Assembly: GCF_030811655.1 (NCBI RefSeq)
Contig: NZ_JAUSRE010000011.1
Span: 99,527-163,526 of the forward strand
Reading direction: 5' to 3'
Origin: Pseudarthrobacter enclensis
Lineage (GTDB): Bacteria > Actinomycetota > Actinomycetes > Actinomycetales > Micrococcaceae
DNA: 64,000 nucleotides
Below, in pieces: positions 43,727 through 52,438 of this stretch; position 1 is the stretch's first letter, and the number at the start of each line of letters is the position of its first letter. Both the position numbers and the translations under genes were made by a program. The notes beneath the pieces are model-generated. The model worked only from the letters and a program-made list of their open reading frames with translations, did not search any database and was not told the origin of the DNA.

Positions 43727-44449
43727 GTGCCCCCACGTCAATCGTCCGAAACTTCCCGCGGCAAGGCGGCGGTGCCCGACGTCTATTCGGCGATGCGTGC
43801 CTCCATCCTGGAAGGCGAGATTGCGCCCGGCACCAGGATCAACATCGACGCCGTTGCCCGCAGCCTGGGCGTGTCCCAGACGCCCGTCCGCGAGGTGCTG
43901 CAGCGGCTTGAGGGCGACAACCTGGTGGTTTACAACCCGGGCCGCGGCTACAGCACCACCCCCTTGCTGGACCTGCCGGAGCTGCGCTCGCTGTTTGAGT
44001 TCCGGCTCCTGGTGGAACCGTGGGCAGCCCGGGCGGCTGCCGTGGACCGCCTTGCCAATCCGGCCGGCTCGCTGGAGAAGGAGCTGGGCAGCTTCCGGGC
44101 CGTCATGAAGCGGAGCAAGGACCTGCGGCAGGATCTGGTAGCCCATGACACCCGTTTCCACGACACCATCCTCGCCGCCTCCGGCAACCCTGTGGTCCGG
44201 CATGCCTTCGCGCAGACCCACTGCCACCTGCACACCTTCCGGCTGTACCCGGCGGACGTTGACGGCGCCATTACCGTGGCTGAGCATACGGCCGTTCGGG
44301 AAGCGATCGAGGCGTGCGATCCAGAGCGGGCCGAGGCAGCCATGACCACCCATATCCGAAACTCCTTCGACCGGTTCGCCCAGGCCTTCGAGGGTGAACT
44401 GCCGCCGCTGGAAGACAGTGGGCCGCCGCGCAGGCGCATCATCACCTAG
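43727..44449 (+). CDS. GntR-family (FCD) transcriptional regulator
   Basis: This 240-residue regulator has a winged HTH at about residues 20-80 (ILEGEIAPGTRINIDAVARS, LGVSQTPVREVLQRLEGDNL) and a helical FCD ligand domain (LFEFRLLVEPWAARAA; HDTRFHDTILAASGN; EHTAVREAIEACDPERAEAA, read in parts). The FCD metal ligands Asp and His are visible. I chose GTG at 43727 with AAGAGGT upstream; an earlier ATG at 43664 is in frame. It lies between its presumed targets, the transporter and the sugar-acid operon. Confidence 0.86.
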   Translation: MPPRQSSETSRGKAAVPDVYSAMRASILEGEIAPGTRINIDAVARSLGVSQTPVREVLQRLEGDNLVVYNPGRGYSTTPLLDLPELRSLFEFRLLVEPWAARAAAVDRLANPAGSLEKELGSFRAVMKRSKDLRQDLVAHDTRFHDTILAASGNPVVRHAFAQTHCHLHTFRLYPADVDGAITVAEHTAVREAIEACDPERAEAAMTTHIRNSFDRFAQAFEGELPPLEDSGPPRRRIIT

Positions 44450-44460
44450 GTATTGGCGAA

Positions 44461-44488
44461 CAGCCCCGGTCCGTAAAGGCCGGGGCTG
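44461..44488 (+). terminator. Hairpin terminator after the GntR gene
   Basis: CAGCCCCGG (44461-44469) pairs with CCGGGGCTG (44480-44488) around a ten-base loop, 11 bases after the regulator's stop. No long T tract follows. Confidence 0.7.
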
Positions 44489-44541
44489 CTGCGTTCCTGG
44501 AGCGCCTGCGGCCGTGGGGGGCTTGACCTGGATCACGCGTC

Positions 44542-44572
44542 CTATATGATTTTAGAAATTCGTATAGGAATC
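44542..44572. promoter_or_regulatory. Putative GntR operator upstream of the dehydratase operon
   Basis: CTATATGA (44542-44549) and TCGTATAG (44560-44567) form an inverted repeat with a 10-base spacer. The right half continues as TCGTATAGGAATC, identical to the site at 43567. It lies 43-73 bases before the dehydratase start and may overlap the promoter. Confidence 0.65.
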
Positions 44573-44614
44573 GAATCTTTCCCTTCTCCAGTTCTGCTCC
44601 GAAAGTTGAGATCC

Positions 44615-45961
44615 ATGCCTTCCATCACGTCCATCAACACCCAGGACGTCCGCTTCCCCACGTCCCTTGAGCTCGACGGTTCAGACGCGGTCAACGTAGA
44701 CCCTGATTACTCCGCCGCCTACGTGGTCATCCGCACCGATGCGGGCGACGAGGGCCACGGCTTCGTCTTCAGCTGCGGCCGCGGCAACGAAATCCTGACG
44801 GCCGCCATTGACGCATACGCCCGCCTGCTGGTGGGCCGTGACATCGACGAGCTGATCGGCGACCTCGGCGCGGCGTCCAGGCTCCTCATCCACGACTCCC
44901 AGCTGCGCTGGCTTGGCCCCGAGAAGGGTGTGACCCAGATGGCCTGCGGCGCCCTGGTCAGTGCCCTCTGGGACATTCGCGCCCGCCGGGACAACAAGCC
45001 ACTGTGGCTCCTGCTTGCCGAGATGACGCCGGAGGAACTGGTCAGCGTGGTGGACTTCACCCACATCCGCGACGCCCTCAGCCCGGAGGAAGCCCTCGAA
45101 ATCCTCCGTACCGGCCAGGACGGCAAGGCCCAGCGCATCGCCGAACTCAAGGCCAGCGGTTTTCCCGCCTACACCACCTCCCCGGGCTGGCTGGGATACA
45201 GCGACGAGAAGCTGGTCCGGCTGAGCAAGGAGGCCGCGGCTGACGGATTCTCCATGATCAAGCTCAAAGTGGGCGGGGACATCAACGACGACCGCCGGCG
45301 CATGGCCTTGGCCCGCGAAGCCGTGGGCGGCCTGCCCATCGCCATCGACGCCAACCAGCGGTGGGAAGTATCCGAAGCAATTCAATGGGTCAACCGGCTG
45401 GCAGAGTTCAACCCCTACTGGATCGAGGAACCCACCAGTACCGACGACGTCCTGGGCCACGCCGAAATCCGCAAGGGCGTGGCACCCGTCCGGGTTGCCA
45501 CCGGTGAAGCCGTGGCCAGCCGCATCGTCTTCAAGCAGCTGCTCCAGGCAGGCGCAATCGACGTGCTGCAGCTCGACTCCACCCGCGTGGCCGGCGTCAA
45601 CGAGAACATCGCCATCCTGCTGCTGGCCGCCAAATTCGGAGTACCGGTCTGCCCGCACGCAGGAGGCGTGGGCCTGTGCGAGCTGGTCCAGCACTTCTCC
45701 TTCTTCGACTACGCAGTATTGGGCCGCAGCCAGGAAAACCGGATGATCGAATTCGTGGACCACCTGCATGAGCACTTCGCCGAACCCGTCCGGATCATCA
45801 ACGGCCGCTACGCTGCACCCGAACTGCCGGGCACCGGTGCGGAGATGTTCAGCGCCTCCCGTTCCCACTGGGAATTCCCCAACGGCCCCGGATGGCAGGA
45901 AGTGGGCAACCGCGCCGCCGTTACCGGCGCAGCCCTGGCCCCTGCCGGAGCCCGCCGATGA
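44615..45961 (+). CDS. Enolase-superfamily sugar-acid dehydratase (annotated type: L-fuconate dehydratase)
   Basis: This 448-residue mandelate-racemase-type enzyme has catalytic lysines in SMIKLKVGG and metal ligands in AIDANQRW (Asp), YWIEEPTS (Glu) and VATGEAVAS (Glu). The C-terminal His lies in [10 protein letters not shown]. The long capping domain and the sequence VWD-type [16 protein letters not shown] are those of fuconate dehydratases. The genes downstream point to a pentonate substrate (arabinonate or xylonate) giving a 2-keto-3-deoxy-pentonate, so the fuconate name may be misleading. ATG at 44615 has a weak ribosome site (GAGA). The stop overlaps the next gene (ATGA). Confidence 0.88.
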   Translation: MPSITSINTQDVRFPTSLELDGSDAVNVDPDYSAAYVVIRTDAGDEGHGFVFSCGRGNEILTAAIDAYARLLVGRDIDELIGDLGAASRLLIHDSQLRWLGPEKGVTQMACGALVSALWDIRARRDNKPLWLLLAEMTPEELVSVVDFTHIRDALSPEEALEILRTGQDGKAQRIAELKASGFPAYTTSPGWLGYSDEKLVRLSKEAAADGFSMIKLKVGGDINDDRRRMALAREAVGGLPIAIDANQRWEVSEAIQWVNRLAEFNPYWIEEPTSTDDVLGHAEIRKGVAPVRVATGEAVASRIVFKQLLQAGAIDVLQLDSTRVAGVNENIAILLLAAKFGVPVCPHAGGVGLCELVQHFSFFDYAVLGRSQENRMIEFVDHLHEHFAEPVRIINGRYAAPELPGTGAEMFSASRSHWEFPNGPGWQEVGNRAAVTGAALAPAGARR

Positions 45962-47502
45962 CCGCCGGAGCTGATGCCGCCGTCGGACTCGCCACGGACC
46001 ATCCCGCCGGGCCCACCACCCCTGGTGCCCTGGACGCCGCCGTGGAAGCAGCGGCAGCCGCCTTTGACCAGGGCCGCCCGGCAACCCCGGACATCCGCGC
46101 AGGGTGGCTCGAAGCTATCGCCGCCGGCCTGGAGCAGGACGCCCGCGGGCTGGTTAAAACGGCCGTCCGCGAAACCCACCTGGGTACCGCCCGGCTGGAG
46201 GGGGAACTGAAGCGGACCGTCTTCCAGTTGCGGCTGTTCGCGGAGGAAATCCGCCGCGGCGAGCACTTCGACGCCACCATTGACCACGACGACCCCGCCT
46301 GGGGCATGGGTCCGCGCCCGGACCTCCGGCGGTACAACGTGCCCCTTGGCGTGGTGGGGGTTTTCGGCGCCTCCAACTTCCCCTTCGCCTTCAGCGTGAT
46401 GGGCGGGGACAGCGCCTCGGCACTGGCAGCCGGCTGCGCCGTGGTGCACAAGGCACACGACGCGCACCGCGAACTCGCCGCCCGCACCGCCCGCGTGGTG
46501 ACCGAGGCCCTGGAAGGTGCCCGGGCGCCGTCGGGCCTCTTCTCCATGGTGACGGGCAGACAAGCGGGTGAGGCCCTGGTTGACCATCCCCTGGTCAAGG
46601 CGGTCGGCTTCACCGGTTCCACCGCGGGCGGCCGTGCCCTGCTCAACAGGATTGCCGCCCGGCCCGAACCCATCCCGTTCTTCGGTGAACTGGGCGGCAT
46701 CAACGCTGTCTTCGTGGCGCCCAAGGCATGGGCAACCCGGCGCGCGGAGATCCTCAGCGGCTACGCCGGCTCCTTCACCCTGGGGATGGGCCAGTTCTGC
46801 ACCAAGCCGGGCCTGCTGTTCGTCCCCGCCGGCGACGCAGAGGGCATCCGCAGCCAGTTGGCGGAAGCGCTTGCAGGCTTCGCTCCCGCACGGCTGCTCA
46901 GCGACCGCCTGCACGCCGGTTACGCCGACGCCGTGGCCACACTCCGGGACAGCGGGGGAGTACGGGTCCTGCTGGAAGGGGACTTTGCGGAGGAACCGGC
47001 CCCCACCGTCCTGCACACGACGTCGGAGGAGGTGCGGAAGGACCCCGGGCTGCTCCGGCAGGAGATGTTCGGCCCCGCCAGCCTGGTGGTGGAGTACCGG
47101 GACCAGGCTGAGCTGCCCGGGCTGGCACGGCTGCTGGAAGGGCAGCTGACCACCACCCTCCAGGCCGAGGAGGACGACGACGTCTCCGAACTCGCTGCCC
47201 GGCTGGCGGACATCAGCGGGCGCGTTTTGTGGAACGGCTGGCCCACGGGAGTCACGGTCAGCTACGCCCAGCACCACGGCGGTCCCTACCCCGCCACCAC
47301 CTCGAACACCACGTCGGTGGGGACGGCGGCCATCCGCCGCTTCCTCCGCCCGGTGGCGTACCAGTCATTCCCTGCGTCGCGGCTGCCCGCGCCACTGCAG
47401 GACAGCAACCCCTGGCGTGTCCCGCAAAGGGTCGACGGCGTGTGGCAGCACCCCGCCGAAGGTGCCGTCAGCCGCGATACCGGGAACGAGGGGCAGTCAT
47501 GA
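45958..47502 (+). CDS. 2-Oxoglutarate semialdehyde dehydrogenase (NADP+ aldehyde dehydrogenase)
   Basis: This 514-residue aldehyde dehydrogenase has cofactor-binding [19 protein letters not shown], the general base Glu in [12 protein letters not shown] and the catalytic Cys in [10 protein letters not shown]. It belongs to the deviant ALDH group, with Phe-Pro-Phe near the N-terminus, that includes 2-oxoglutarate semialdehyde (2,5-dioxopentanoate) dehydrogenases of pentose, glucarate and hydroxyproline breakdown. It overlaps the upstream dehydratase by ATGA and the downstream FAH-family gene in the same way, so the three are translationally coupled. Confidence 0.88.
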   Translation: MTAGADAAVGLATDHPAGPTTPGALDAAVEAAAAAFDQGRPATPDIRAGWLEAIAAGLEQDARGLVKTAVRETHLGTARLEGELKRTVFQLRLFAEEIRRGEHFDATIDHDDPAWGMGPRPDLRRYNVPLGVVGVFGASNFPFAFSVMGGDSASALAAGCAVVHKAHDAHRELAARTARVVTEALEGARAPSGLFSMVTGRQAGEALVDHPLVKAVGFTGSTAGGRALLNRIAARPEPIPFFGELGGINAVFVAPKAWATRRAEILSGYAGSFTLGMGQFCTKPGLLFVPAGDAEGIRSQLAEALAGFAPARLLSDRLHAGYADAVATLRDSGGVRVLLEGDFAEEPAPTVLHTTSEEVRKDPGLLRQEMFGPASLVVEYRDQAELPGLARLLEGQLTTTLQAEEDDDVSELAARLADISGRVLWNGWPTGVTVSYAQHHGGPYPATTSNTTSVGTAAIRRFLRPVAYQSFPASRLPAPLQDSNPWRVPQRVDGVWQHPAEGAVSRDTGNEGQS

Positions 47503-48707
47503 GCCCGGTGTCCGAGGCAGTGCGGTCTGTCCTTCCCGAAGACGCGGACCAGGCCCTGCTCATCGGCCGGGTCTGGGATGTGGAAACGGGCGGCCCGCGC
47601 GTGGTCGCCGTCAGCGGGGGCACCGTCTTCGACCTGCAGCGGCTGGCCGCCACCGTTGCCGAGCTCATGGAACTGCCGGACCCGGCAGCCGCTGTCCGCT
47701 TTGCCCTGCTGGATCCCACCCTGGCCGAACCGCGCTGGGCGACTGCCGACGTCGTCCGCGCCTCCCTGGCCGGGAGCGCTTCGGTGGAGAGCGAGGGGCC
47801 CAGGCTCCTGGCGCCCATCGACCTCCAGGTCATCAAGGCCTGCGGCGTGACGTTCGTGGACAGCATGATCGAGCGGGTCATTGAGGAGCGCTGCGCGGGA
47901 GATGCCGGCCGGGCTGCTGAGGTGCGGGAGCTGGTGGGCCGTGCCCTGGGCGGAAGCCTGGCCGACCTGCGGCCCGGCTCCGCGGAGGCGGCCGAAGCCA
48001 AGCGGGTCCTGATCGCTGAAGGGCTGTGGTCGCAGTACCTGGAGGTGGGGATCGGCCCGGACCCCGAGGTCTTCACCAAAGCGCCGGTCCTGTCATCGGT
48101 GGGACTCGGCGATGGAATCGGGATCCCGGCCTTTTCGTCCTGGAACAACCCGGAACCGGAGCTGGTCCTCATTGCCACCTCCGGCGGGCGCGTGGTGGGC
48201 GCGACGCTGGGCAACGACGTGAACCTTCGCGACGTGGAAGGCAGGAGCGCCCTGCTGCTGGGCAAGGCCAAGGACAACAATGCGTCGAGCGCGCTGGGGC
48301 CGTTCATCAGGCTGTTCGACGGGAACTTCACCCTGGAGACGCTGCGCGGTGAGGAGATCCTGCTCCGCGTGGACGGCCCGGACGGGTACCTGCTGGAGGG
48401 CCGGAACAGTGTCTCCCGCATCAGCAGGCCCTTCGAAGAACTTGTGGCCGCCACCCACGGTAAGCACCACCAGTATCCGGACGGCTTCGCGCTGTTTACG
48501 GGGACCCTGTTTGCGCCCACGCAGGACCGGGACGAGGCGGGCCAGGGTTTCACCCACAAGCGCGGCGATGTCGTCACCATCCGCAGCCGCCACCTGGGTG
48601 CCCTGGTCAACACGGTGGGTCCGTGCGAGGAGTTGCCGGAATGGACCTTCGGCCTCCGCCAGCTCTTCGATTACCTGGCGAGGCAGCGACAGGCAGCACG
48701 GGCCTAA
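47499..48707 (+). CDS. xylX: 2-Keto-3-deoxy-pentonate dehydratase, XylX-like (FAH superfamily)
   Basis: This 402-residue FAH-superfamily protein closely resembles, as far as I remember it, Caulobacter XylX (2-keto-3-deoxy-D-xylonate dehydratase). Shared segments include KACGVTFVDSMIERVIEERC, GLWSQYLEVGIGPD, NNPEPELVLIA, GNDVNLRDVEGRSALLLGKA, KDNNASSALGPFIRLFD, HQYPDGFALFTGTLFAP and GQGFTHKRGD. The Glu-Asp metal site lies in NPEPE and GNDVN. It would turn a 2-keto-3-deoxy-pentonate into 2-oxoglutarate semialdehyde for the upstream dehydrogenase. It ends the operon, and a strong terminator follows. Confidence 0.88.
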   Translation: MSPVSEAVRSVLPEDADQALLIGRVWDVETGGPRVVAVSGGTVFDLQRLAATVAELMELPDPAAAVRFALLDPTLAEPRWATADVVRASLAGSASVESEGPRLLAPIDLQVIKACGVTFVDSMIERVIEERCAGDAGRAAEVRELVGRALGGSLADLRPGSAEAAEAKRVLIAEGLWSQYLEVGIGPDPEVFTKAPVLSSVGLGDGIGIPAFSSWNNPEPELVLIATSGGRVVGATLGNDVNLRDVEGRSALLLGKAKDNNASSALGPFIRLFDGNFTLETLRGEEILLRVDGPDGYLLEGRNSVSRISRPFEELVAATHGKHHQYPDGFALFTGTLFAPTQDRDEAGQGFTHKRGDVVTIRSRHLGALVNTVGPCEELPEWTFGLRQLFDYLARQRQAARA

Positions 48708-48720
48708 CCCGCCACAGATC

Positions 48721-48762
48721 AAGGCCGACGCCGGCACTCGGGGGAGTGCCGGCGTCGGCCTT
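48721..48762 (+). terminator. Strong terminator after the sugar-acid operon
   Basis: AAGGCCGACGCCGGCACTC (48721-48739) pairs perfectly with GAGTGCCGGCGTCGGCCTT (48744-48762), followed by TT. The 11-base core GACGCCGGCAC is the same as in the hairpin after pta. Confidence 0.9.
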
Positions 48763-48790
48763 TTGGTGCGGGGAATTAGTGCGGGAACAG

Positions 48791-49081
48791 TCAGCTGTTG
48801 TCCGGCTTGGCCAGGCTCTCCGGGTCCTCCTGCTTGGCCGGTTCATCGGAGAGGCCCTGTGGGGTCAGGTCCAGGTCTTCCCGGTTCTCCGGAGCTTCCG
48901 GCGCTTCCCCAGTCTCGGCGGCCTTGAGGTGGCCGGTGTCGTCCAGGGCCGGGTTGGCGCCCTCCACCCCCGTGGGATCGTGCTTGCTGCCGGAATCCGG
49001 CTGCGCGTTGAGCGGGGCGGTGCTGCTGGATCCCGTGTTGGTGGGGTCGTTCTCGTCGATCGAATTGGGCTCGTTCGTCAT
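48791..49081 (-). CDS. Small acidic disordered protein, function unknown
   Basis: I do not recognise a family. The 96-residue product is rich in Glu, Asp, Pro, Asn and Ser (starts TNEPNSIDENDPTNTGSSS; ends QEDPESLAKPDNS) and has no signal, helix or cysteine. It lies alone between the sugar-acid operon and ackA, on the opposite strand to both. Composition and length resemble the acidic protein at 35559-35864, but sequences do not align. Confidence 0.6.
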   Translation of the reverse strand: MTNEPNSIDENDPTNTGSSSTAPLNAQPDSGSKHDPTGVEGANPALDDTGHLKAAETGEAPEAPENREDLDLTPQGLSDEPAKQEDPESLAKPDNS

Positions 49082-49220
49082 GGAATTTTCCTCTCGGCGT
49101 CGTCCAGCCTTGTCCGCCGACCATAGGCACAGCAGGCCGTCATCCGCAAGGAATCAGCCGACGCGAGCGGCACATATAGTGGGGTTTGAACTGCAGACGC
49201 CAGGCTGAGGAGGCCACCGC

Positions 49221-50381
49221 ATGCTCGTGCTCGTCATCAACTCCGGTTCATCATCGCTCAAATACCAGGTCAGGGACGTGGCCGCCGGGACGGTCCTCAC
49301 CGAGGGACTGATCGAGAAGATCGGCATGGGCAACGGCGGCGGTGGCGACGGCGAGCCGGTGGGGCCGCGGGACCATGCGGAGGCACTGGAGCAGGTGGAC
49401 GCGGCCATCCACCAGGAGCTGGGCGACCTGGAGCTCGGCGCGGTGGGGCACCGGGTGGTCCACGGCGGAGAACGGTTCTCCGAGCCCGTGCTGGTGGACA
49501 ACGAGATTACCCGCGCGATCGAGCGGCTCAACCCGCTGGCGCCGCTGCACAACCCCGCCAACGTCCTGGGCATCCGCGCCATCACCAAAAAGTGGCCCAA
49601 GATGCCGCAGGTGGCCGTGTTCGACACCGCCTTCCACCGCACCCTGCCCGAGCACGCCTGGCGTTACGCCGTCCCGGACGAGCTCTACACGAACCACGGC
49701 ATCCGCCGCTACGGCTTCCACGGCACCTCCCACGAGTACGTGGCGCGGCGGTCGGCCGCGCTGCTGGACCTCCCCATCGAGGAATTCGACGCCGTCATCG
49801 CCCACCTGGGCAACGGCGCCTCCGTGACTGCCATCCGCGGCGGACGCTCCGTGGACACCTCCATGGGCTTCACCCCGCTCGAGGGTTTGGTGATGGGCAC
49901 CCGCTCGGGCGACCTGGACCCGTCCATCCTGGTGTTCCTGGGCCGGGCCGGCTGGTCTCCCGAGGACATCGACACCATGCTGAACCGCGAATCGGGACTC
50001 AAGGGCCTGGCCGGGAACAACGACATGCGCTCCGTGGTGGAGGCCTCGGAGGCCGGCGACGAACGCGCCTCCATGGCGCTCGCCGTCGCGTCCTACCGGC
50101 TGGCCAAGTACATCGGCGGCTACCACGTGGCCGTTGGCGGGGCCAAGGCCCTGGTGTTCACCGCGGGGATCGGCGAGAACTCGCAACAGTTCCGGGCACA
50201 GGTGGCGGACCGGCTGGGTGCCTTGGGCATCGAGCTCGACGGCGGGCTGAACGCGGCGCGGTCAAAGGAACCGCGGGTGATTTCCACGCCGTCCTCCGCC
50301 ATCCCCGTCCTGGTGGTTCCCACGGACGAGGAGCTGGCCATCGCGGAGGCGACGGCCGCCGTCGTATCGGCCGCCCGCTGA
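49221..50381 (+). CDS. ackA: Acetate kinase
   Basis: This 386-residue ASKHA-fold kinase makes ATP and acetate from acetyl phosphate supplied by Pta. Motifs: VLVINSGSSSLKYQV at the start, HRVVHGGERF, RRYGFHGTSHEYVARRSA, IAHLGNGASVTAIRGGRS, and FTAGIGENSQQFRAQ near the end. The catalytic Asn, Arg and His positions look intact. The ribosome site GAGGAGG precedes ATG at 49221. It is separated from pta by the sugar-acid cassette. Confidence 0.95.
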   Translation: MLVLVINSGSSSLKYQVRDVAAGTVLTEGLIEKIGMGNGGGGDGEPVGPRDHAEALEQVDAAIHQELGDLELGAVGHRVVHGGERFSEPVLVDNEITRAIERLNPLAPLHNPANVLGIRAITKKWPKMPQVAVFDTAFHRTLPEHAWRYAVPDELYTNHGIRRYGFHGTSHEYVARRSAALLDLPIEEFDAVIAHLGNGASVTAIRGGRSVDTSMGFTPLEGLVMGTRSGDLDPSILVFLGRAGWSPEDIDTMLNRESGLKGLAGNNDMRSVVEASEAGDERASMALAVASYRLAKYIGGYHVAVGGAKALVFTAGIGENSQQFRAQVADRLGALGIELDGGLNAARSKEPRVISTPSSAIPVLVVPTDEELAIAEATAAVVSAAR

Positions 50382-50386
50382 CACTT

Positions 50387-50953
50387 ATGCCCGCCATTTC
50401 CCTGCCCATCCGCACCCGCCGGCTGGTCCTGCGCCGCTTCGACGGCCGCGACCTGGATGCGTTCCATGCCTACCACTCGCTGCCGGACACAGCCCGGTAC
50501 CTTCCCGGCCCGGCAAAGACCTACACCCAGTCCATGGAAAGGGTGGGCCGCTACGCCAACTTTGTCTTCGAGAAGGAAGGGGACTGGGTGGCCCTCGCCA
50601 TCGAGGCCGCCGATGAACCCGGGCTGCAGGGCGAGGTTGTGCTCAAGTGGCTGCCGGGCCGCGGCCAGGGCGAAGTCGGGTGGACGCTGGCCCCCGGAGC
50701 CAGGGGCAAGGGCTACGGAACGGAGGCCGCCCAGGCCGTCCTGCGGCTGGGTTTCGAGGACCTGGGCATGCACCGGATTGAAGCCCGGCTGGATGAGCTC
50801 AACGCGGCCTCAGCGTCGTTGTGCACCCGGCTGGGCATGCGTCTGGAGGCGCGGCACATCGACAAGTGGCACTACAAAGGGCAGTGGGCCACCGAACTGG
50901 TCTACGCCGTCCTTGCCGATGAGTGGCGGATCGGGTCCTGCAGCCAGCCTTAG
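50387..50953 (+). CDS. GNAT acetyltransferase, RimJ/RimL type
   Basis: This 188-residue N-acetyltransferase starts LPIRTRRLVLRRFDGRDLDA and has the acetyl-CoA loop LAPGARGKGYGTEAAQAVLRLGF, read in parts, then MHRIEARLDELNAASASLCT and GMRLEARHIDKWHYKGQWAT. All parts of the fold are present. It starts 5 bases after the ackA stop and may be cotranscribed. It overlaps the convergent oxidoreductase gene by four bases. The target is unknown. Confidence 0.85.
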   Translation: MPAISLPIRTRRLVLRRFDGRDLDAFHAYHSLPDTARYLPGPAKTYTQSMERVGRYANFVFEKEGDWVALAIEAADEPGLQGEVVLKWLPGRGQGEVGWTLAPGARGKGYGTEAAQAVLRLGFEDLGMHRIEARLDELNAASASLCTRLGMRLEARHIDKWHYKGQWATELVYAVLADEWRIGSCSQP

Positions 50954-52146
50954 GCGCGGCCCTTGAGGATCAGGTTCCAGTAGATCTTGGGAAACAGGTC
51001 CCGGTCCACCACCCAGGACAGCTTGCTTTCGTTCCAGGTGGGCACGCGCGGGATGGTGGGCATGGGCCGGTAGCGGTCATCGAATTCTGCGAACACCACC
51101 GTGTCCCGGGAGACCGTGAACGGGCACACCGAGTAGCCGTTGTACTTGGCGCGCAGCGGCTTGCCCTTGCGGGCTGCCACCAGGTTCTTCGCCACCACCT
51201 TGGTCTGCTTGCGCAGCGCGCCGCCGGACTTGGAGTTGGTGGTGCCGGCGGCGTCGCCCAGGGACCATACGTTGGGATACCGGAGGTGCCGCAGCGTCTG
51301 CCGGTCCACCTCCACGAACCCGCCCGCGTCCCCGGTGGCCGGCAGGTCGGTGGCCTTGAGCCAGTCCGGTGCGGACTGGGGCGGAACAGCGTTCAGGACG
51401 TCGTACGTCAGGTCCTCAATGGTGTTCGCGGCGTTGTCCCGGATGGTGGCCCGCCGTCCGGAGGGGCTGACCGCCACCAGTTCGCTGTTGGTGCGCAGTT
51501 CGATGCCATACTCGGCGATTTTGCGGTCCAGTTCCCGGTCCACTTCAGGAACACCGAAGACGGTGGGGTACGGCTGGACCATCACCACCCGGATCTTGTC
51601 CAGGACCCCGCGGGCGCGCCAGTAGTCGCAGGCAAGGTACATGGGTTTCTGCGCGGCGCCGCCGCACTTGATGGGGCCGGCCGGCATGGTGAAGATGGCC
51701 GTGCCGGAGGTCAGGCCGCTGAGCAGGGTCCACGCCTTGGGGGCAAGGTCGAACTCGTAGTGGGACGCGCCGTAGGCGGAATGTACGGCGTCGGCGAGGC
51801 CGGGCACCGCGTTCCAGTCGTACTGCAGCCCCGGGCATACCACCAGCTGGCCGTAGCCCACCCGGGTCCCGGACGCCAGCGTCACCGTGTTGGCATTGGC
51901 GTCGATATCAACGGCGGCATCCCGGATCCAGGTGACGCCGTTTGGGGTTACCGATTCCTGCGGACGGATGGCTTCCTGGGCCTGCGCCCGGCCGCCGGCG
52001 ATGTGCGAGAACAAGGGCTGGTACAGGTGGTGGTCCTTTGGCTCGATCAGCGCAACGTCCTTGACCCCATACCGCTCCAGCCGTGCCGCCAGCGACACCC
52101 CTGCGTTGCCGCCGCCAATGATCACCACCTCATGCTGGGCAGCCAT
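50950..52146 (-). CDS. Sulfide:quinone oxidoreductase, type II
   Basis: This 398-residue FAD protein has an N-terminal VVIIGGGNAGVSLAARLE, an internal VWSLGDAAGTTNSKSGGA, and two redox cysteines, C161 (PAGPIKCGGAAQKPMYLA) and C341 (YNGYSVCPFTV). Both the spacing and context match mitochondrial-type (type II) SQR, which oxidises sulfide to bound persulfide and passes electrons to quinone. No persulfide dioxygenase or rhodanese gene is next to it. With menaquinone genes in the window, menaquinone is the likely acceptor. It starts 4 bases after a DUF2945 gene. Confidence 0.88.
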   Translation of the reverse strand: MAAQHEVVIIGGGNAGVSLAARLERYGVKDVALIEPKDHHLYQPLFSHIAGGRAQAQEAIRPQESVTPNGVTWIRDAAVDIDANANTVTLASGTRVGYGQLVVCPGLQYDWNAVPGLADAVHSAYGASHYEFDLAPKAWTLLSGLTSGTAIFTMPAGPIKCGGAAQKPMYLACDYWRARGVLDKIRVVMVQPYPTVFGVPEVDRELDRKIAEYGIELRTNSELVAVSPSGRRATIRDNAANTIEDLTYDVLNAVPPQSAPDWLKATDLPATGDAGGFVEVDRQTLRHLRYPNVWSLGDAAGTTNSKSGGALRKQTKVVAKNLVAARKGKPLRAKYNGYSVCPFTVSRDTVVFAEFDDRYRPMPTIPRVPTWNESKLSWVVDRDLFPKIYWNLILKGRA

Positions 52147-52150
52147 GGCG

Positions 52151-52357
52151 CTACTTCTTCTCGGTCAGCGCGGACGCCTTGTGCGCTGCACGCGCCCCGG
52201 TCTTTCCCGATTCCACCACGTACTGCGGCTCATCCTCGCTCGCCCGGTGCGTATTGCCGTCGAGTTCGAAGTCGCTGGTCTTCTTTTCCACAATCCTGCC
52301 GTGCGTCCTGCCCTGCGAAGTGTTCCACTCCACGCGGGTTCCCTTGCTCAGTGACAT
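52151..52357 (-). CDS. DUF2945 (hypervirulence-associated TUDOR-like) protein
   Basis: This 68-residue protein reads SLSKGTRVEWNTSQGRTHGR, IVEKKTSDFELDGNTHRA and ends with HKASALTEKK. It is a small beta-barrel domain of the DUF2945/HVA1 TUDOR-like family, widespread in bacteria and fungi, without known biochemical role. It is read just before the SQR gene and is probably cotranscribed with it. Confidence 0.85.
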   Translation of the reverse strand: MSLSKGTRVEWNTSQGRTHGRIVEKKTSDFELDGNTHRASEDEPQYVVESGKTGARAAHKASALTEKK

Positions 52358-52438
52358 GCCTGCTCCTCTGGTATTCCTGCGGAAAACAAGTGCCCAACAA
52401 TAGTAAGCATGGTTAGCTTTTCCGGGTACGGCGATGGG

